Source: Elusimicrobiota bacterium (lineage in GTDB: Bacteria; Elusimicrobiota; UBA8919). Taken from it: a DNA stretch of 5,936 bases. The notes under the pieces were generated by a model. That model saw only the letters and a list, made by a program, of their open reading frames with translations, was not told the DNA's origin and ran no database searches. Each line of letters begins with the position of its first letter. Position 1 is the first letter of the stretch. Positions 5,813 to 5,936 of the stretch are shown in pieces. The position numbers were made by a program, and so were the translations under genes. The DNA lies in NCBI GenBank assembly GCA_003452965.1, contig DMMW01000061.1:478-6413 (forward strand), read 5' to 3'.

Positions 5813-5898
5813 GATAGTGCGATGGTGCGATGGTGCGATGGTGCGATGGTGCGATGGTGCGATGGTGCGATGGTGCGATGGTGCGATAGTGCGATAGG
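5813..5898 (+). repeat. 8-bp tandem repeat array between feoA and feoB
   Basis: Eight perfect copies of GATGGTGC (5821-5884) are flanked on each side by one variant copy GATAGTGC (5813-5820 and 5885-5892), followed by a partial GATAGG. The perfect core bounded by identical variants points to recent expansion by slipped-strand mispairing. All six frames through the core are free of stops. Confidence 0.97.
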
Positions 5899-5914
5899 GG
5901 ATGGGCTCCAATAA
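5822..5914 (+). promoter_or_regulatory. Candidate leader ORF through the repeat, coupled to feoB
   Basis: A strong SD (AGAGGGGAG, 5805-5813) lies 8 bases before the first ATG of the array (5822). That frame encodes 30 residues, three rounds of MVRWCDGA-type repeat and a short tail. It stops at TAA 5912-5914, sharing TAATG with the feoB start at 5914. The other two frames stop at TAG 5887-5889 and TAG 5895-5897. The peptide itself is unlikely to be functional. The arrangement resembles translational coupling, but it could be a chance product of repeat expansion. Confidence 0.4.
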
Positions 5915-5936
5915 TGAAAAAAATTCTTTTAGTAGG
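5914..5936 (+). CDS. feoB: Probable FeoB ferrous iron transporter, first codons only
   Basis: The last 23 bases encode MKKILLV and the start of a glycine codon, then the window ends. MKKILLVG matches the usual beginning of FeoB just before the G1 GTPase motif (GNPNVGKS), and the position after feoA supports this. FeoB would be the membrane Fe(II) permease with an N-terminal G domain. No strong SD stands immediately upstream; GGG at 5903-5905 is the nearest. The ATG overlaps the TAA of the repeat-borne leader ORF. So few residues make the call depend largely on context. Confidence 0.6.

Noticed and set aside
5813..5898. CRISPR array
   Set aside because: The units are 8 bp and contiguous with no spacers, so this is a simple tandem repeat.
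5901..5936. Alternative start ATG at 5901 for the downstream gene
   Set aside because: Its frame reads MGSNNEKNSFSR, which matches nothing expected, while the ATG at 5914 gives the FeoB-like MKKILLVG.

Overview
The window is AT-rich bacterial DNA with sigma70-type promoters and Shine-Dalgarno (SD) sites. GatB implies tRNA-dependent amidation of Asp-tRNA(Asn) or Glu-tRNA(Gln). The hemerythrin-like protein, the 2[4Fe-4S] DUF362 protein and the ferrous-iron Feo proteins suggest an anaerobe or microaerophile. The density of REP-like hairpins and small structured repeats resembles uncultured lineages such as Elusimicrobiota or Omnitrophota, but that placement is a weak impression, not a result.

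From about 1 to 3840 every gene lies on the minus strand. Reading in the direction of transcription: a Nudix hydrolase with a strong, apparently leaderless promoter; gatB; a GC-rich nested palindromic element; the truncated 3' end of an unidentified gene; a frameshifted gene with an Abi/HEPN-like C-terminus; a 248-base intergenic stretch holding two clear dyads; a DUF1805 (YunC-like) protein; and the 5' end of a REP-associated tyrosine transposase (RAYT) gene that carries a REP-like GTAG hairpin inside its own reading frame. A second copy of that hairpin lies in a roughly 140-bp terminally inverted element between gatB and the Nudix gene. That element also encodes the last 18 residues of the Nudix protein.

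From about 3840 to the end the genes lie on the plus strand. They form a tight unit: hemerythrin-like protein, DUF362 ferredoxin-type protein (sharing TAATG), FeoA (sharing ATGA), then an 8-bp tandem repeat array and the first codons of what looks like feoB. The two operons diverge from a shared promoter region in which the two -35 boxes are only 4 bp apart and lie on a small dyad.

The most unusual feature is the 8-bp repeat array between feoA and feoB. It follows a strong SD, its first ATG is ideally spaced from that SD, and the frame it opens runs through the whole array to a TAA that overlaps the feoB ATG. Because 8 is not a multiple of 3, a change in copy number would break this coupling. 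This looks like a possible phase-variable translational switch on ferrous iron uptake (inference).
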